From Polaribacter sp. SA4-10 (lineage in GTDB: Bacteria; Bacteroidota; Bacteroidia; Flavobacteriales; Flavobacteriaceae): 64,000 bases of DNA. Location of the stretch: the NCBI RefSeq assembly GCF_002163835.1, contig NZ_CP019331.1, positions 930,001 to 994,000 of the forward strand, in the 5' to 3' direction. Every line of letters starts with the position of its first letter. The stretch's first letter is position 1. Positions 63,750 through 64,000 of the stretch are shown one piece after another. Made by a program: the position numbers and the translations under genes. The notes under the pieces are model-generated. The model had not been told where the DNA came from. It made no database searches and saw only the letters and a program-made list of their open reading frames with translations.

Positions 63750-64000
63750 TTAAAATGCGTATGCTAATCTAAATTGAAACAAAGGTATAAATTCCCAAGT
63801 TTTAAATGTTTGTTGTACTTTTTCTTCTTGACTTGCTGTAGGTGCTAAAAGTTTAGTTGCATCTAAAGAAATATTTGGAGATTGACTATAATAGTAACCT
63901 AACTCTACACCAAAACCTAATTTTCCTTTTGGTACAGCTCTACCAAAACCAAAACCTAAATACGGCGCCACTTTTTCCCAAGAAAAACCAATGTTTAAAT
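63750..64000 (-). CDS. Outer-membrane beta-barrel protein, C-terminal part (cut by window edge)
   Basis: The frame stays open to the end of the window, so the 5' part is missing. The visible 83 or so residues have barrel-like strands (APYLGFGFGRAVPKGKLGFGVELGYYY) and end in a Phe after LFQFRLAYAF, the usual C-terminal signal of outer-membrane barrels. It is upstream of, and probably in an operon with, the large lipoprotein gene. Confidence 0.7.
   Translation of the reverse strand, partial: LNIGFSWEKVAPYLGFGFGRAVPKGKLGFGVELGYYYSQSPNISLDATKLLAPTASQEEKVQQTFKTWEFIPLFQFRLAYAF

Overview
The window looks like chromosomal DNA from a marine-type member of the Flavobacteriaceae (Bacteroidota), close to Polaribacter/Tenacibaculum. 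The DNA is very AT-rich. Promoters fit the Bacteroidota pattern TTG-N19-TAnnTTTG (perfect at 9940-9969). Several secreted proteins end in type IX secretion (T9SS) sorting domains. The gene set is typical of the family: long SecA, a DUF2795 protein, an acyl-CoA reductase/serC/serA/DUF1015 block, and a TonB receptor with a carboxypeptidase-like plug extension. I see no rRNA, tRNA or CRISPR array.

Layout. 0.3-4.4 kb: fumC, guanine deaminase, DinB-like protein, hutI. 4.4-8.3 kb (minus strand): an exopolysaccharide export/initiation operon (Wza lipoprotein, Wzc-type tyrosine autokinase, initiating sugar transferase). 8.4-13.7 kb: methyltransferase, cobalamin adenosyltransferase, DUF2795 protein, secA. 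13.8-17.2 kb: a giant repetitive T9SS-secreted protein made of four 249-residue repeats, with a decayed second T9SS tail beside it. 17.6-26.4 kb: folE, hisS (with an unusual internal insertion), YihY, pentapeptide-like protein, Dcp-type peptidase, nadC, rlmH and a membrane-bound AraC-type regulator. 27.0-30.9 kb: rdgB, a Dabb lipoprotein, a FecCD permease with its ATPase, and an M28 peptidase.

31.1-44.3 kb is the accessory region and the most interesting part. Nine plus-strand genes are organised as cassettes: MBOAT plus SGNH acetylation pair, a large membrane protein, an unknown protein, a spondin_N/T9SS protein, a Fic protein, an outer-membrane barrel and two more T9SS proteins. Most are followed by a structured repeat that begins near (G)CYAAC, folds as a long imperfect hairpin and ends in CGTTAGC. 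Two size classes exist (about 50 bp and about 120-133 bp). In several cases the upstream stop codon lies inside the left arm. The layout is very like an integron cassette array with attC sites, but no integrase is in the window and the right-hand box departs from the classical GTTRRRY. The array is interleaved with minus-strand housekeeping genes (a lipoprotein and ychF). The 3' ends of both have been partly duplicated at array borders, and the sequence just after the last CGTTAGC occurs three times. An IS3-type transposase remnant lies at one duplication edge.

44.3-53.8 kb returns to core genes: ychF, ferredoxin, acyl-CoA reductase, serC, serA, DUF1015, yggS, an exonuclease with a degenerate GIY-YIG half, and an ECF sigma/anti-sigma pair. 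54.0-58.9 kb (minus) is a TonB receptor/TPR lipoprotein cluster with DUF4331 split into two proteins. 59.0-61.4 kb: potassium channel, miaA, OmpH-like chaperone. 61.5-64.0 kb: a TonB-receptor pseudogene, a large lipoprotein and the C-terminal part of an outer-membrane barrel cut by the window edge.
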